Part shown: in pieces, positions 5,605-7,385 of the stretch
Position numbering within the stretch: the stretch's first letter is position 1
Layout of the letters: each line of letters begins with the position of its first letter
Source of the DNA: Leucobacter sp.
GTDB taxonomy: Bacteria; Actinomycetota; Actinomycetes; Actinomycetales; Microbacteriaceae
Assembly: GCA_031178565.1 (NCBI GenBank)
Contig: JAPSIU010000128.1
Span: 1 to 7,385, forward strand
DNA length: 7,385 bases
Direction: 5' to 3'
The notes under the pieces: model-generated
The model's database searches: none
Told to the model about the DNA's origin: nothing
The model's input: the letters and a program-made list of their open reading frames with translations, nothing else
Translations under genes and position numbers: made by a program

Positions 5605-7065
5605 GTGAACGAATTCCTCGATGCGTTGACTCTCGCCCGCTGGCAGTTCGGGCTCACGACGCTGTACCACTTCATCTTCGTCCCGCTGACGATCGGCATG
5701 AGCCTGCTCGTCGCGATCCTGCAGACCGTCTGGGTGCGCACGGGCAAGCTCAAGTACCTGAGACTCACCCGTCTATTCGGCAAGATCTTCCTCATCAACT
5801 TCGCGATGGGCGTCGTCACCGGCATCGTGCAGGAGTTCCAGTTCGGCATGAACTGGTCCAACTACTCCCGGTTCGTGGGCGACATCTTCGGCGCACCCCT
5901 CGCGATGGAGGGGCTCGTCGCGTTCTTCTTCGAGGCCACGTTCATCGGCCTGTGGATCTTCGGCTGGGACAAGCTCCCGAAGGGGATCCACGTGCTCACG
6001 ATCTGGTTCGTGTGGCTCGGGACGGTCGCCTCCGCCTACTTCATCCTCGCGGCGAACGCGTTCATGCAGAACCCGGAAGGCTTTCACATCAACGAGGAGC
6101 GCGGACGGGCGGAGCTCACCGACATCGGAGCGGTGTTCATGAACCCCGTCGCGACGCACCAGTTCCCCCACACGCTCTTCGCGGCGATCATGTTCGCCGG
6201 CGTCGTCATGGTCGCGGTCGCGGCGTGGCATCTGCAGCGGGGGCAGTTCGTGGACGAGATGCGCACGACGCTCCGCTTCGGCGCGTGGACGAACATCATC
6301 GCCTTCATGGGCGTGGGTCTCACGGGCCACTCGCTCGGCATGGTGATGACGGAGACCCAGCCCATGAAGATGGCGGCTGCCGAGGCCCTGTACGAGACCG
6401 CGAGCGGACGGGACGCCTCGTTCTCGATCTTCAGTCTGGGCACCCCCGACGGGGCTCATGAGATCTTCTCGATCCGCATCCCGTATCTGCTCTCCTTCCT
6501 CTCGAACGGCACCTTCGACGGCAGCGTCGAGGGGATCCGGAACCTGCAGTCCGAGTACGAGGCGCTCTACTGCGGCGCCGACTCGTTGCTGACCTGCCCG
6601 GCCGACGGGCAGTTCGCCCCGATCGTCTGGGTGACCTACTGGGCCTTCCGATGGATGATCGGCCTCGGCGCGCTCGCGGCGCTCGTCTCGGCCGTCGGCC
6701 TCTGGGTCACGCGCAAGACCACGGACCTGCCGAAGTGGGTGTGGTCGGTGGCGATCTGGACGGCGCCGATCCCGATGCTCGCGTCGCTCGTCGGGTGGAT
6801 CTTCACCGAGATGGGGCGCCAGCCCTGGATCGTGTTCGGGGTGATGACGACGGAGCAGGGCGTGTCCCCGGGTGTGCCCGCGTGGGCGGTGCTCGTGTCG
6901 CTGACCGTGTTCACGGCCGTCTACGGCGCGCTCGCGGTTCTCGAGTTCAAGCTCATCGCGAAGGCGGCGAAGGAGGGCCCGCCCGAGATCGAGCTCGAGG
7001 CGGCGGGCGAGGGATCGGATGCGGGCGGCCGCCCCGACCAGCAGAAGCTGACGACGGTCTACTAG
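5605..7065 (+). CDS. cydA: Cytochrome bd quinol oxidase subunit I
   Basis: CydA holds the three hemes of cytochrome bd, which oxidises quinol and reduces O2 to water with high affinity in the cytoplasmic membrane. The 486-residue product has the expected series of membrane helices. Haem ligands by alignment to E. coli are His22 (His19), His189 (His186) and Met351 in AFRWM (Met393); Glu102, Glu110 and Glu402 match Glu99, Glu107 and Glu445. The quinol-loop residues Lys255 and Glu260 match Lys252 and Glu257, and GWIFTEMGRQPW is at 397-408. The Q-loop is the short form, as in other Gram-positives. It carries two cysteines (323, 331) that may form a disulphide outside the cell. A hydrophilic tail (about 455-486) ends the protein. 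GTG start with GGAG six bases before it. cydB follows after 12 bases. Confidence 0.97.
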   Translation: MNEFLDALTLARWQFGLTTLYHFIFVPLTIGMSLLVAILQTVWVRTGKLKYLRLTRLFGKIFLINFAMGVVTGIVQEFQFGMNWSNYSRFVGDIFGAPLAMEGLVAFFFEATFIGLWIFGWDKLPKGIHVLTIWFVWLGTVASAYFILAANAFMQNPEGFHINEERGRAELTDIGAVFMNPVATHQFPHTLFAAIMFAGVVMVAVAAWHLQRGQFVDEMRTTLRFGAWTNIIAFMGVGLTGHSLGMVMTETQPMKMAAAEALYETASGRDASFSIFSLGTPDGAHEIFSIRIPYLLSFLSNGTFDGSVEGIRNLQSEYEALYCGADSLLTCPADGQFAPIVWVTYWAFRWMIGLGALAALVSAVGLWVTRKTTDLPKWVWSVAIWTAPIPMLASLVGWIFTEMGRQPWIVFGVMTTEQGVSPGVPAWAVLVSLTVFTAVYGALAVLEFKLIAKAAKEGPPEIELEAAGEGSDAGGRPDQQKLTTVY

Positions 7066-7077
7066 GAGAGCCGGAAT

Positions 7078-7385
7078 ATGGAAACCATCGCACTGCACGC
7101 ATCGGAGTCGGCCCTGCCGACGCTCTGGTTCTTCGTGGTCGGCGTACTGCTCATCGGGTACTTCGTGCTCGACGGCTTCGACTTCGGCGTCGGCATGTCG
7201 CTGCCCCTCCTCGGTCGCGACGACACGGACCGCCGCCTCATCATCAACACGATCGGTCCGGTCTGGGATCTCAACGAGACCTGGCTCATCGTGGCGGGGG
7301 CCTCCCTCTTCGCCGCGTTCCCCGAGTGGTACGCGACGATGTTCTCGGGTTTCTACCTTGCGCTGCTCCTGATCCTCGTCGCCCT
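7078..7385 (+). CDS. cydB: Cytochrome bd quinol oxidase subunit II, 5' part
   Basis: CydB is the second core subunit of cytochrome bd and packs against CydA to stabilise the haem centres. The frame opens at ATG 7078 and runs off the right edge after 102 codons, about 30 percent of a normal CydB. Motifs are LIGYFVLDGFDFGVGM (25-40, with Asp35 matching E. coli Asp29) and NTIGPVWDLNETWL (57-70, with Trp63-Asp64 matching Trp57-Asp58). The second residue after that Asp-containing pair is LN where E. coli has GN. Hydrophobic helices are seen at about 16-31, 67-81 and 88-102. The ribosome site AGGAGAG (7064-7070) overlaps the cydA stop, seven bases before the ATG, so the two subunits are co-translated from one message. 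Whether cydDC follow cannot be seen. Confidence 0.95.
   Translation, partial: METIALHASESALPTLWFFVVGVLLIGYFVLDGFDFGVGMSLPLLGRDDTDRRLIINTIGPVWDLNETWLIVAGASLFAAFPEWYATMFSGFYLALLLILVA

Noticed and set aside
5538..6461. Plus-strand frame starting in the cydA leader
   Set aside because: It reads cydA out of frame and gives an Arg/His-rich product without homology features.
5773..7098. Long minus-strand frame opposite cydA
   Set aside because: Charged low-complexity translation; cydA on the plus strand is certain.
1..7385. Mobile element, CRISPR array, tRNA or defence system
   Set aside because: No transposase or integrase motifs, terminal repeats, regularly spaced repeats or cloverleaf sequences were seen on either strand.

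Overview
The window is strongly GC-rich, with mostly G/C third codon positions, GTG starts and 4-base start/stop overlaps. This, with the protein types present (two-gene MurT/GatD, a TrmD with an actinobacterial-looking C-terminal half, short-Q-loop CydA), points to a high-GC Gram-positive actinobacterium. Micrococcales, and Microbacteriaceae in particular, is my best guess; that family call is inference from protein flavour, not from a marker gene. I see no mobile element, CRISPR array, tRNA or rRNA, and no local change in base composition that would suggest recent transfer. It reads as ordinary chromosome.

Layout, left to right. (1) 1-464 (+): the 3' part of trmD, tRNA m1G37 methyltransferase. 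(2) 504-1859 and 1856-2572 (+): murT and gatD, overlapping by GTGA, encoding the two subunits of the lipid II D-glutamate amidating enzyme. murT seems to have its own promoter with a leaderless start. (3) 2573-2691: an AT-rich regulatory stretch with an inverted repeat and a GGAAT-N18-GTT promoter, followed by a YceI-family gene (2692-3252, +). (4) 3266-3295: a hairpin between two convergent genes. (5) 5393 down to 3277 (-): a two-gene unit of an App1-like HAD phosphatase (DUF2183) and an FUSC / aromatic acid exporter-like membrane protein, again coupled by GTGA. (6) 5394-5604: a 211-base divergent intergenic region with a promoter for each side, a CRP/GlxR-like palindrome and two strong hairpins in the cydA leader. 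(7) 5605-7065 and 7078-end (+): cydA and the start of cydB, cytochrome bd quinol oxidase.

The genes form separate functional units: tRNA modification, peptidoglycan precursor amidation, an isoprenoid/lipocalin-like protein probably under stress control, a possible lipid or envelope phosphatase with a membrane transporter, and a high-affinity respiratory oxidase. I found no single new multigene system. The points most worth following are MurT lacking its zinc ribbon, the glutamate at the catalytic aspartate of TrmD, the structured cydA leader, the promoter in front of yceI, and the coupled App1-FUSC pair.
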